Positions 1 to 9,623 of a DNA stretch of 20,000 bases are shown here, piece after piece (within the stretch, counting starts at the first letter, position 1; every line of letters starts with the position of its first letter). Where the stretch lies: contig JAQGDQ010001130.1 of assembly GCA_030141605.1 (NCBI GenBank), positions 1 through 20,000 on the forward strand. Reading direction: 5' to 3'. This stretch comes from Tubiluchus corallicola (lineage: Eukaryota; Priapulida; Priapulimorpha; Priapulimorphida; Tubiluchidae). Made by a program: the position numbers and the translations under genes. The notes under the pieces were generated by a model that did no database searches, was not told the origin of the DNA, and saw nothing but the letters and a program-made list of their open reading frames with translations.

Positions 1-891
1 CCTAAGTTTTTTTCCTGCATTCCTATAGGTGATAATAATTGCGGAACAGGTGCTTAGATGGTACACGCACCTTCAGTCGTTGCCATTTTCATATAATCTA
101 CTTATAGTTGCTATGCAATGCTGATGGTAATGATAATAAGGACGAGGGCCATCACAATGTAGAGCGCGGGTTGAAAATACACAGCACCCCCCCCCCCTCC
201 CTAACAATATAAATGGATTTGTCCCAGCAAATGCGTATTCTAAAATTTTAAGAAAAAGCGTATCCATGACAACGCTAAACGTTAACAAAGTTTTTCGCAT
301 GGAACCCTTAGCTTTACAATAAATGGGCAAGCAGGAGTAATTCCATTAGAATTATTAGAACAAACTGAACTGTGTTCTTATCTGATGACAAGTCTCACGA
401 AAATTCAGTTTCATAATTTATATAGATGACAAAGATGACAAAATTCTTTACGTTTTTCGTCTGCATTTGAGAAGAATTTTACATTTGAGAATAATTTTAA
501 CAAATGGTGAGCACACGTTATGCAAAAGTATGCTAAAGATACGACTTTAAAATATTTAAAATTTGTAAATCTGGGTGTCGATGCATCTTTTTTTCTGTAC
601 TCACTTTCTTGTATTTATGTTGCAAGTTCGGCCATATTTGTTGCTTAAAGTTTCCACACGAGTAAGAAAGCCATTCATTCCCATCTAAAAGTGAATAAAA
701 AATAAAAAGTTTGATTCAGTTTTATTGACTGACTATATGGAAGCCAGGTTCCCACCAATCAAAGCATGACCTACTTAATGTTGATAGTTGCGACAGGACT
801 GGTACCTAGTATTTAGTATGATTAACGATGTAAGACAGGACACTGAAAAGACAGAAGTGTCATAGCCAGATTCTGATTTGTGTAGGTCATT
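1..891. other. AT-rich DNA without a recognised gene
   Basis: A 13-base C-rich run lies at about 187. No convincing exon was seen on either strand. A minus-strand hydrophobic frame ending in a stop near 110 was examined and rejected for lack of a good acceptor. Confidence 0.5.
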
Positions 892-1222
892 TTAAGGTTA
901 AGGTTAAGGTTAGGGTTAGGGTTAGGGTTAGGGTTAGGGTTAGGGTTAGGGTTAGGGTTAGGGTTAGGGTTAGGGTTAGGGTTAGGGTTAGGGTTAGGGT
1001 TAGGGTTAGGGTTAGGGTTAAGGTTAAGGTTAAGGTTAAGGTTAAGGTTAAGGTTAAGGTTAAGGTTAAGGTTAAGGTTAAGGTTAAGGTTAAGGTTAAG
1101 GTTAAGGTTAAGGTTAAGGTTAAGGTTAAGGTTAAGGTTAAGGTTAAGGTTAAGGTTAAGGTTAAGGTTAAGGTTAAGGTTAAGGTTTAGGTTTAGGTTT
1201 AGGTTTAGGTTAAGCTTCAGGT

Positions 1223-1293
<71 letters not shown>

Positions 1294-1647
1294 TTCAGGT
1301 TCAGGTTCAGGTTCAGGTTCAGGTTAAGGTTAAGGTTAAGGTTAAGGTTAAGGTTAAGGTTAAGGTTAAGGTTAAGGTTAAGGTTAAGGTTAAGGTTAAG
1401 GTTAAGGTTAAGGTTAAGGTTAAGGTTAAGGTTAAGGTTAAGGTTCAGGTTCAGGTTCAGGTTCAGGTTAAGGTTTAGGTTAAGGTTTAGGTTAACGTTT
1501 AGGTTAAGGTTGAGGTTAAGGTTCAGGTTTAGGTTAAGGTTTAGGTTAACGTTTAGGTTAAGGTTGAGGTTAAGGTTCAGGTTTAGGTTAAGGTTTAGGT
1601 TAACGTTTAGGTTAAGGTTGAGGTTAAGGTTAAGTTTAAGTTTAAGT
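892..1647 (+). repeat. Interstitial telomere-like hexamer array with variant blocks
   Basis: About 125 hexamers stay in one register. The order is 18 TTAGGG (910-1017), 28 TTAAGG (1018-1185), 4 TTTAGG, a TTAAGC/TTCAGG transition, 11 CTCAGG (1228-1293), 5 TTCAGG, 20 TTAAGG (1324-1443) and 4 TTCAGG. A higher-order section then repeats a nine-hexamer, 54-bp pattern about three times, marked by TTAACG at 1492, 1546 and 1600. TTAGGG is the usual animal telomere repeat. Here it is internal and grades into variants, as expected of an amplified interstitial array rather than a chromosome end. Confidence 0.95.
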
Positions 1648-1915
1648 GTTGTTGTATGGTCAAGATCAAGATTAAGATTATGATTAAGATTTTTCTAAAC
1701 CCTAAAAGGAAATTTTGTTGTTTTGATTGGAACAAAAGGAACAAATCAAAGCAAAACTACCACACAACTTGGCACAGTTATACAATTTAGATAAACCACA
1801 GAGCTACAAAAAACCAGTACGTACACTAGTAGGATCAATAGTACTTCTTTATCTGCTATTCTTACAAAATAAGGCAGAAAATTTACGATTGCTGGGTTTT
1901 GAAAATAAAACTCAC

Positions 1916-2038
1916 CTGTCAACTGAAATTTTGAGTTTAGCACGACTTTCTCTACAAAAGCTCTGCTTCTAGATCTAGAATAACGTGTACTGAATTTCCA
2001 CTTTAATTTTTTCCTGGCACGACTAGGCAATTCCTCAA
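1916..2038 (-). CDS. Predicted internal exon B of the same unrecognised gene
   Basis: Seen: acceptor CATTGTCTTTTCAG and a perfect donor GACAG|GTGAGT flank 123 bases open for 40 codons. The peptide starts EELPSRARKKLKWKF, is strongly basic with an alternating Ser/Arg stretch near its middle, and ends SKFQLT. Its entry phase matches the exit of exon A. Inferred: exons A and B are consecutive exons of one gene whose 3' part lies left of the telomere-like array or outside the window. Function unknown. Confidence 0.5.
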
Positions 2039-3087
2039 CTGAAAAGACAATGTAAGCGTGGAAGCAGGGGCGGGGAACGTGGAGGGGGTCAAGGGGCCCC
2101 CGGACGCAAGGGTGAGAGGGCACAAAATTCCTCTAGAGTTCAATCTCTGTTAATTATTAATTACAGATTAACAAAACAATTAACAAAAGCTTTCAAACAA
2201 CAGCAAAATTGCCTTGTCACAGATCATCGTAGCTGACTTATATACGACATGCAGCCTAGAAAAATAGCTAATGTTGTTACTTAACAGCGTGTGCAGGTGT
2301 GACCTAGCAGATCGATAGTTTTGGGAGAAACAATGGCGCTTCTCTAAATGCCGATTGTATTACTGTGAAAACCTGTAGTGTTCTGTATCTTCATAATCTT
2401 TGCATGTTTAATTGCTGGAGCTGAATGTTTAATGACTGTTGTGTTATGGGCAACTAATATATAGAAAAGAGTTACTCTGCTGCAGTACCACCAATCAAAC
2501 TCAGGGTGATTCTTTATTCGTTTTTCTTTACCCAATCATGTCAAAAAAGCAAAGTCAGACTCAGGGACGCAAAAACGCACACAGTTTGTATAATTTCTCT
2601 CACGAAACAGATGATCAAAATATTAAAATGGTAAGGCGCCTGAAGTTTTTTCCCCTGGGCGCCACAAGCACTTGCTACCCCACTGCATGGAAGCTTAAGT
2701 TCAAGATGGTTAAGAAGGAATAATTGGTTTGAAGATTAGTTAGCTAAATAGTTAATTAGTTAACAAAAACTTGACATGTTGGAGTAGTTACTGAACTTTT
2801 AGGACTGAATTAATCGAAACGTATGTTCTCCTACCCCTATGTATTGGTTAGCCATTTTTTGTGTGGTTCAAAGATCATAGCATTGGATTCGTAATCTCAA
2901 AGTTTCTGGTTCAAATATAGGCTCAGCCTTACTTTTTTACATTTCTTTCAATTTGGTCAAGCTTGACTTCACGAAACCTCATTAACAAGTCACTCAGTCA
3001 GTTTGAGTGGATTTTCCAATAGAAGCGCCATCTTCGTAACCGAAATAGCAACGTGGCTACTGCCGAAAATAGCAACGTTACGACGCG
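2039..3087. other. Intron or intergenic DNA with repeat fragments
   Basis: Apart from the G-rich patch at 2066-2115 (containing GGGGCCCCC) and the tRNA-like relic at 2863, I see AT-rich DNA with no supportable gene. Confidence 0.5.
2863..2925 (+). mobile_element. tRNA-like SINE head relic
   Basis: TGGTTCAAAGATCATAGC resembles a tRNA D-arm/A-box. About 45 bases on, GGTTCAAATAT at 2908-2918 resembles a B-box/T-loop. Between them lies an anticodon-arm-like stretch with imperfect pairing. The T-stem does not close, so this is not a functional tRNA. A tRNA-derived SINE fragment is the best reading. Confidence 0.35.
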
Positions 3088-3461
3088 TTCAGACAACCGA
3101 GTTTTGTCGCCTAATTAACTCCCCAAGTAACTCGCAAGTGTGTTCAGACTAATAAGCAGAACTTGGTGCGAGTTACTTTCCAGCAGTAAGTGCGAGCTGA
3201 CACTTCATTCTTTGTTTATTACGAAAAGTGTCGAGAGTAACTCGCCAAGGTGTTCACACCATACATGTCGAGAGTAACTCGCCAAGGTGTTCACACCATA
3301 GAGTAACTAGCAGGAAATCAACTTGCAGCAACTATCGGAGAGTTTGCGGTGACTCGCAAAGCAGTTAACACTTGTGAGTTTCCTGTCAGAGAGAAAACAC
3401 AACCGTGTAACACTTGTGAACTCAGAGAGAAGACTCGCGACAAAAAATTCGCTAGTCTGAA
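3088..3461. mobile_element. Miniature TIR element (non-autonomous DNA transposon candidate)
   Basis: The left end TTCAGACAACCGAG with TTTTGTCGC (3088-3110) is matched by an imperfect inverted copy at 3437-3461 (GCGACAAAAAATTCGC, then TAGTCTGAA). Between them is about 330 bp with no coding capacity, rich in GAGTAACTCGC motifs. It includes a 37-bp direct duplication starting at 3231 and 3268. No clear target-site duplication was seen, so the superfamily is not assigned. Related pieces (TTCAGACTAA, GAGTAACTCACAAGTG) occur just beyond the right end and at about 7433. Confidence 0.5.
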
Positions 3462-3747
3462 AGCTCCTTTAGACTAACACCACTCACGATTTGCTCTATA
3501 CTACTCGCAACTCAACCAGTCTTCAGACTAAATCAGTCAAGTCATACAAAATGCCATCACAATTAAGACTTTTTAGTGATAAAACGTCCTAGCCGGGTTC
3601 AAAATGAAACTTCCATGACTGTGCACACACCTGTCCACCAGAAGTGGGTTAGAGCTTCCAAATTTTGTCATAGATTTAAGGTCAAATTTTCTTTTTAATA
3701 GGTTTTCTGTTAGGTCTGACTTTCTTAACCCTACGCGATATGCTCAC

Positions 3748-3915
3748 CTATCTGTCCAGGTAATGCGAAGTTGATTACAGGTGCAACATTAGAAAAGAGA
3801 CTTGGGATAAGAGCAGGTATCACCCGGGGGCATTCTTCTGTCCAGGAATTGTTCCAGAGTGTTGCGAGAGTTTGACCAGGAACTCGTACATCAACCCAAA
3901 GCGTGCCGTCGTATT
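3748..3915 (-). CDS. Predicted internal exon A of an unrecognised minus-strand gene
   Basis: Seen: an excellent acceptor (a pyrimidine-rich tract ending ACTTTCAG) and donor (ATAG|GTGAGC) bound 168 bases that are open for 55 codons. The peptide begins YDGTLWVDVRVPGQTL and has a varied, protein-like composition with two Cys/Trp-containing patches (LWNNSW, TEECP) and a hydrophobic end (VINFALPGQI). It enters with two bases of a split codon and exits with one base. I do not recognise the family. Inferred: its exit phase fits exon B at 2038, giving Val at the junction. The surrounding intronic DNA is repeat-rich. Low-complexity origin is unlikely. Confidence 0.55.
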
Positions 3916-4746
3916 CTGAAAGTATTAAAGGAAAACAAGTCACTCAGTGCGTGAGGTTTATTTTACTGTTATTACATAAAGTTGTAAAAATATAACAAAG
4001 AAATTTACAAAGAACTGCTTATAAAGCATAAATTTAAAACATACTACCCCTGAACATGAATTTTCATGCGTGTGGTGGTTACCGCCATTCACTTGAAAAT
4101 CATGACGTATTTGGGAAACTTCGTGAGTTTCCGTAAGTGCGTTGCGGCTTTCGGTAAACGCACGCTGCTTAAACTAATTCAGACTGCTGCAGCTTATTTA
4201 ACGTTTACGCAAAAATATAACAAAATTAGTCATCCATTTTTTTGCAAAAACTTATTATACTTTTGATGAAGATTGATAGTGCGCTACTTTTCTTCAAGAC
4301 GAATGACGTCATTGGAAGAAGAATGGTCGCTGAAAATAGGAGCGCCAAATGACGAAGTGATCGCGACTTTAAAGTGATTTTACCAGTTACACGAGGCGCT
4401 TATTGCAGTTATACTGCTAAATCCTTCTAACATTTTTCGCGACTGAGCATTGAAATAAGCCTGACCTCCCAGGAAGCTCCAACCTTCCCTCTAACTCCAA
4501 GCTCCAAGCTCTAACTTTTAAACAGACAATTAGACGCATTGCCCAGCAGTGAGCAAACTTCGTAACCGTGTCAAATAAATTCATTTCGACAGTCTCATCT
4601 AAGAGAGTGCTGCCGTCTAGCGCCAAAACAAGGTAAAAAAATTGCTCTAGATTAGAAAATCCAAGTAATTGTGTCACGTGGAGAAAGCCACAAGTACAAA
4701 AGTCACCGAAAAAACTCACAGAAAAAAAGCCAGAAAAACGAAAAAA
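3916..4746. other. No recognised gene
   Basis: AT-rich, with a TGACGTCA-like site at about 4304 (AATGACGTCATT) and no frame with both good splice sites. If exons A and C belong to one gene, a missing connecting exon should lie between here and 5890. Confidence 0.45.
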
Positions 4747-4817
4747 CTCTAACCCTAACCCTGACCCTGATCATAACCCAAACCTTAACTTTAACCCCTA
4801 ATCCTAACCCTAACACT
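4747..4817 (-). repeat. Short degenerate CCCTAA patch, opposite orientation
   Basis: A run of degenerate CCCTAA-type units (CTAACCCTAACCCTGACCC, later AATCCTAACCCTAACACTAA) is the reverse orientation of the array at 892-1647. It lies just before a tRNA-like element. It is probably a decayed interstitial telomeric patch or a repeat-family internal segment. Confidence 0.7.
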
Positions 4818-4840
4818 AAGATATTGAATCCGTATCAGAC

Positions 4841-4910
4841 GGTTTAAGTCTAGTAGTAGCGCGTCCGCTTTCAGTCTAGGAGAACGTGAGTTCGATACTG
4901 CGGCCGCGTC
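4841..4910 (+). mobile_element. tRNA-derived SINE head with A- and B-box
   Basis: GGTTTAAGTCTAGTAGTAGC followed by GCGTCCGCTTTCAGTCTAGG and GAGTTCGATAC (4888-4898) has the order of a tRNA D-arm, anticodon region and B-box. Polymerase III uses these boxes as internal promoters. The 5' half is clearly related to the 58-bp units at 7446-8249, which lack the B-box. A body of about 150 bp and then a TTA microsatellite follow, as is common at SINE tails. Confidence 0.5.
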
Positions 4911-5055
4911 AGACCAAAGACTTTAAAAACGGGACAGAGCCTCGCACGTGGTAATTAGGGTAAAAGTGGGGCAATAATATTCTCTGTTATGTAGTTGCAG
5001 ATTGTTATTTACAGTCGGCCCAAAAGCTTTTTGGAGCTTATGTTAATTGTTCATC

Positions 5056-5056
<1 letters not shown>

Positions 5057-5099
<43 letters not shown>

Positions 5100-5112
5100 A
5101 TTATTATTATTA

Positions 5113-5201
<89 letters not shown>
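5057..5201 (+). repeat. TTA trinucleotide microsatellite
   Basis: A nearly pure run of TTA/ATT triplets of about 145 bp, with small interruptions (TTAATTATT, TTATCATT). It gives a meaningless poly-Leu/Ile frame. A second array lies at 5571-5665, and the two bracket a 370-bp segment. Confidence 0.97.
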
Positions 5202-5570
5202 GTGATAGCAAGGATTTATAATTAACAAAAGAAAATTATAAAAAAAGAAAAGAAAGAAAAACAGTAAAATGAAACACTTAACAACAGTTTATAGCTGACA
5301 CTTACGCGTTGAGTCGAAATGCAAACCAATAGATTGAACCAAAAATGACTGAATCACGACTGACTTAATAACAGCAACCAAGAAGAGAAAAACAAAATGA
5401 AACCGAAGCCGAACATGGCCGAGAACTCACTGCCCTCGAATCTACGAGAACAGGTTACACGCTCGAGAAAATTGGGCTAGAAAACTGAGCTCTGATTGGC
5501 CCACGCAATTTTATATTCAATACACTGCATTTTCACGAAGCCCGTGACGGTTTGATCCTGCGACCGGCCG
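5202..5570. other. Segment between two TTA arrays, possible SINE-like element
   Basis: This 370-bp segment contains A-rich DNA on the left, a GCTCTGATTGGCCC motif, and near its right end GGTTTGATCCTGCGACC. That last motif resembles a B-box and is followed by GGCCGCA and then the second TTA array. Microsatellite tails on both sides suggest retroposed elements. No gene was recognised. Confidence 0.3.
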
Positions 5571-5573
5571 CAC

Positions 5574-5657
<84 letters not shown>

Positions 5658-5665
5658 CATTATAT
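5571..5665 (+). repeat. Second TTA trinucleotide microsatellite
   Basis: An almost uninterrupted ATT run of about 95 bp following the B-box-like motif at about 5550. Confidence 0.96.
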
Positions 5666-5892
5666 TGAACAAAGCGTGTTTTTTTCACGTACATGTAAAG
5701 CCATCCTATATAAATAGTAAGATCAACTTTGTCAACATGTACACGTGTATTGCCAGTTAATAACTGATTTCAAATATTTTCTGTTTTATTACTTTAACTG
5801 TTTGTTGACTAACTTGAATATTTTTGTTTGATTACATGACTTTCTTACTCCGCTAAAATTGAGACCTTTTTCTGTGTTCTTTGTGATCTTAC

Positions 5893-5972
5893 TACCGGTC
5901 CCCGTTTCGAATTTCGTTCTGTTCCATCAAAAGTATCACAGCTATCAGTTGACAGTTTGACAAGCGCCCAAA
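5893..5972 (-). CDS. Weak candidate exon C on the minus strand
   Basis: A long pyrimidine tract ending TCTAATTACAG, followed by 26 open codons (WALVKLSTDSCDTFDG and on to KRGPV) and a GTAAGA donor, has the look of a short internal exon. It enters with two bases and exits in phase 0. That does not fit exon A directly, so at least one further exon would be needed if they belong together. No family was recognised. Chance is a real possibility at this length. Confidence 0.25.
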
Positions 5973-6479
5973 CTGTAATTAGAGAGGCAGAACAAACAGA
6001 CAAACTGACTGAAATGCAGAATTCCCATTGCACGCTGACAATTAAACAGGGCGTTCGAAAAAATAGAGCAGTAGAAATATGGCAGCTATGACAGAATAAA
6101 CCTGAACTCTCCTGCATTATGAAATCATAGTGACGTAAAACTAATATTCTATTTTTTATTAATCCAATTTTCCTACCTGCGTGTAAGTGCATATGTAGGC
6201 TATACTATATACTGTTCCTTCTATATAATTTTGGACTACGCTTTGGCAGTATTTTTGTGCACTACTTTTTTTGGAACACCCAGCACAAGCACTGAAATTT
6301 CAAACATTTTATTCTGGCTTTCAGGCAACTGAATTGTAATTAATACGATTATATAGTTACATAACAATATCTCAAACTACAGTTCGCAACTTTACTCAAT
6401 CTTGCGACTTAAACATTAAATAACAGGGACATTTCAAAATAGAATACAAATCAAAATAATGAGTTTTCAAGAAAATTAC

Positions 6480-6540
6480 CTGCTACCGACTCTCTCAGTC
6501 GAGCGAAAATTATTAGTAGAACAAAGAAATTCAGTGACAT
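6480..6540 (-). CDS. Weak candidate exon encoding a hydrophobic (signal or membrane) segment
   Basis: From an ATG at 6540, the minus strand reads MSLNFFVLLIIFARLRESVA and then meets a CAG|GTAATT donor at 6480. The frame is open and also hydrophobic upstream (LLGLLRVFVISSL), so the true start could lie further out at higher coordinates. The phase-1 exit fits the entry of candidate exon C. A signal peptide or type II anchor is possible. AT-rich DNA often yields hydrophobic frames by chance, so this is tentative. Confidence 0.2.
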
Positions 6541-7445
6541 TAGCGAAGAAATCACAAACACACGTAATAAACCCAGAAGTGTGGCTCTATAGACTGTACT
6601 GCTGACATAAATGTTCTTTCGCTCTAGGAAGTGAACTTCTGAGCAAAGTAGATGACACTTCCAAAATTGCTTGAAGCAACATTTAGTATTTATAATACTG
6701 CTGTGGCAAAAGTTGGTCAAAATTTTGGCAGAAATGCTGTTAACGTCAGTTTCTGGCCACAACATGTAGGTGGCAGCACCTATGTGAACTTACCTATAAT
6801 TTTACCTGTGAAGTGGTAAATTAGGTTGAGCCTCACTAAACACGCTTACAGAAGCCTCAGTAAACGTTAAATAATGTTTAGATAAATTTTCAAGTAATTA
6901 TTTGTAGCGTCTCTACCTGATTTGCTGTAAACCAGTATGACGTTCCAAGGATGTATTAAGTTGTTATAGCCGCACGATGTGAGTAATATTTACTTTTATT
7001 GTCTTAAATTATAATAATTAGATCATTATACATTTGTAAGCAGTGAAAAGCAGTCAAATTTATTATTTTCATTTTTTATATACAGAAATAAAGATTTCTG
7101 AGAACACCATATGCAATGAAGGAAATTCTTTTGTGTTCCCGTCACAAATGAACAACATGACCGACTTTAACACTAAACAAACTTGGGCGCTAAATTTTAA
7201 AGTACGTTAACTTTTAGATTTGGCTTAATTAATAACAAAATGCACGTGCAATTGTTTAAGTGCACAATACTTTAATTAAATGAAAAATAATTCTTTTTTT
7301 TTCTTTTCTCCATTATAGTAAAATTTATGATTCAACCAGGCTAACACAAAACGCTTTCTATTTTAACTTGACTTGGTTTCACAGGATTAAATAAATTCAG
7401 GCAGGCACTATTGACGTGTAGTGAAGTTTTCAGAGTAACTCACAA
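6541..7445. other. No recognised gene
   Basis: AT-rich DNA. Donor-like sites on the minus strand at about 6791 and 6804 are not attached to a convincing exon. The right end carries GAGTAACTCACAAGTGTGAAC, related to motifs in the TIR element at 3088-3461, immediately before the 58-bp array. Confidence 0.45.
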
Positions 7446-8249
7446 GTGTGAACGGTTTGAGCTCTAGTGGTAACGTGTCCGCTTACCGTCTGGAAAGTCA
7501 TAAATGTGAACGGTTTGAGCTCTAGTGGTAACGTGTCCGCTTACCGTCTGGGAAGTCATAAATGTGAACGGTTTGAGCTCTAGTGGTAACGTGTCCGCTT
7601 ACCGTCTGGGAAGTCATAAATGTGAACGGTTTGAGCTCTAGTGGTAACGTGTCCGCTTACCGTCTGGAAAGTCATAAATGTGAACGGTTTGAGCTCTAGT
7701 GGTAACGTGTCCGCTTACCGTCTGGAAAGTCATAAATGTGAACGGTTTGAGCTCTAGTGGTAACGTGTCCGCTTACCATCTGGGAAGTCACAAGTGTGAA
7801 CGGTTTGAGCTCTAGTGGTAACATGTCCGCTTACCATCTGGGAAGTCGTAAATGTGAACGGTTTGAGCTCTAGTGGTAACGTGTCCGCTTACCGTCTGGA
7901 AAGTCATAAATGTGAACGGTTTGAGCTCTAGTGGTAACGTGTCCGCTTACCGTCTGGAAAGTCACAAATGTGAACGGTTTGAGCTCTAGTGGTAACGTGT
8001 CCGCTTACCGTCTGGAAAGTCACAAATGTGAACGGTTTGAGCTCTAGTGGTAACGTGTCCGCTTACCGTCTGGGAAGTCGTAAATGTGAACGGTTTGAGC
8101 TCTAGTGGTAACGTGTCTGCTTACCGTCTGGGAAGTCGTAAATGTTAGCGGTTTGAGCTCTAGTGGTAACGTGTCCGCTTACCGTCTGGGAAGTCGTAAA
8201 TGTTAGCGGTTTGAGCTCTAGTGGTAACGTGTCCGCTTACCGTCTGGAA
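7446..8249 (+). repeat. 14-copy 58-bp tandem array of tRNA-like A-box modules
   Basis: Units start every 58 bp from 7448 (7448, 7506, 7564 and so on to 8202), and the last is truncated. Each carries GAGCTCTAGTGGTAACGTG, an A-box/D-arm-like sequence, then TCCGCTTACCGTCTGG. The core is almost invariant. Most differences fall in the linker (GTCATAAATGTGAAC, with CACAAG, GTAAAT or GTTAGC variants). The core matches the SINE head at 4841, but the B-box part is absent. On the minus strand every unit contains a donor-like ACG|GTAAGC. Confidence 0.9.
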
Positions 8250-8961
8250 ACTTACTGTTTTAAAGGGGAAGAAAAGGCAATTTTAAAGCATTTCCTAAAA
8301 AAACTTCCACACAAAATTATAACGCTTAGCAACATGCTTATCTACTTGAAAGACTTATGTAACTAGAACAGAAAATTCTTAGTTATTTGAAGTGTTCGGC
8401 ACCTGGTAAAGTTACTACTACGAACTCGCAAAGAAACGTATTATTAATCTTATAGACGAGATACGGAAAGTTTTACTCTTCCTTATAGTTCGCAATGAGT
8501 CTGTTATGATTATTTTTCATTATACACAATTGTAACTAAACCTATTTCAAACTATTTGCTATAAAAATTGGTAATCGCTGGAGTTTAAAATTGCAAGTTT
8601 TGTACAGTGTTACTGCTACGCAAGCTCTGTATGCAGTAGGACAGCATCTAAATCATGCTGAAATTTCAAGGCGATTTTTAAGCTTCGTTTAAGAAGAGTG
8701 ATTTTCTCCCTCAATTTAACATTTTAAAAGTGTTTTTATAATTATAATTGTAAATGTACATGTGTTTGTATTTTGATCTAATTTACGATCTAGTTGTGGA
8801 AATAAATAATAATCAAAATTCACTCGTTTCGATTTCGTGAAATTTAATTGGTTGTTTTATTTTTTGTGAATAAGAATAATGAATAATTTTATAATTACGT
8901 AGTTTCATCTAAGACGCCTAAAGGTGATAAAGTTTTTTCAATTTCTTAAAGATGATAAAGA
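8250..8961. other. No recognised gene; contains a dispersed repeat
   Basis: GGCAATTTTAAAGCATTTCC and CTTCCACACAAA at about 8276-8315 recur, slightly diverged, at about 15214-15252 in intron 3 of the homeobox gene. The rest is AT-rich with no gene seen. Confidence 0.5.
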
Positions 8962-9490
8962 AGCCACAGTAATGGTGGAATTTCAGAAGCCTTGTTCATG
9001 TTCAAGCCACAGTAATGGTGGAATTTCAGAAGCCTTGTTCATGTTCACGAGTTCATGTTCAAGCCACAGTAATGGTGGAATTTCAGAAGTCTTGTTCATG
9101 TTCACGAGTTCATGTTCAAGCCACAGTAATGGTGGAATTTCAGAAGCCTTGTTCATGTTCAAGCCACAGTAATGGTGGAATTTCAGAAGCCTTGTTCATG
9201 TTCAAGCCACAGTAATGGTGGAATTTCAGAAGCCTTGTTCATGTTCAAGCCACAGTAATGGTGGAATTTCAGAAGCCTTGTTCATGTTCACGAGTTCATG
9301 TTCAAGCCACAGTAATGGTGGAATTTCAGAAGCCTTGTTCATGTTCAAGCCACAGTAATGGTGGAATTTCAGAAGCCTTGTTCATGTTCACGAGTTCATG
9401 TTCAAGCCACAGTAATGGTGGAATTTCAGAAGTCTTGTTCATGTTCACGAGTTCATGTTCAAGCCACAGTAAGTATTGTTCATGTTCACG
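8962..9490 (+). repeat. Minisatellite with 43-bp and 57-bp units
   Basis: The unit begins AGCCACAGTAATGGTGGAAT and ends TTGTTCATGTTCA. Long units add CGAGTTCATGTTCA (14 bp). The order of short (S) and long (L) units is S L L S S S L S L L, then a partial unit. In both S-L-L triplets (8962-9118 and 9305-9461) the second long unit carries the same AAGTC variant, which points to a block duplication. The open frames here are repeat read-through. Confidence 0.93.
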
Positions 9491-9623
9491 ATTGAATTAA
9501 ACTTAATAGCAGCTCCTTCTCGTCTTTCCTTGTAATACGAAAGAGGGTGTGTCTCCGTGCAACACTCCTCCCATACCTCGTCACGGCTATTTCTATACAC
9601 GTAATTCTGTGAGTCATCGTTTC

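Noticed and set aside
73-330. Hydrophobic minus-strand stretch ending in a stop near 110, considered as a last exon for the unknown gene
   Set aside because: The only acceptors lie at a variable poly-G run and the phase depends on its exact length. Too weak to call.
4417-4719. 100-codon minus-strand frame, considered as the exon linking candidates A and C
   Set aside because: No good donor in a compatible phase, and the sequence includes low-complexity CTCCAAG repeats. Judged non-coding.
5305-5420. Short hydrophobic minus-strand peptide starting MFGFGFILFF
   Set aside because: It stops after 20 codons and lies between two microsatellites in SINE-like DNA.
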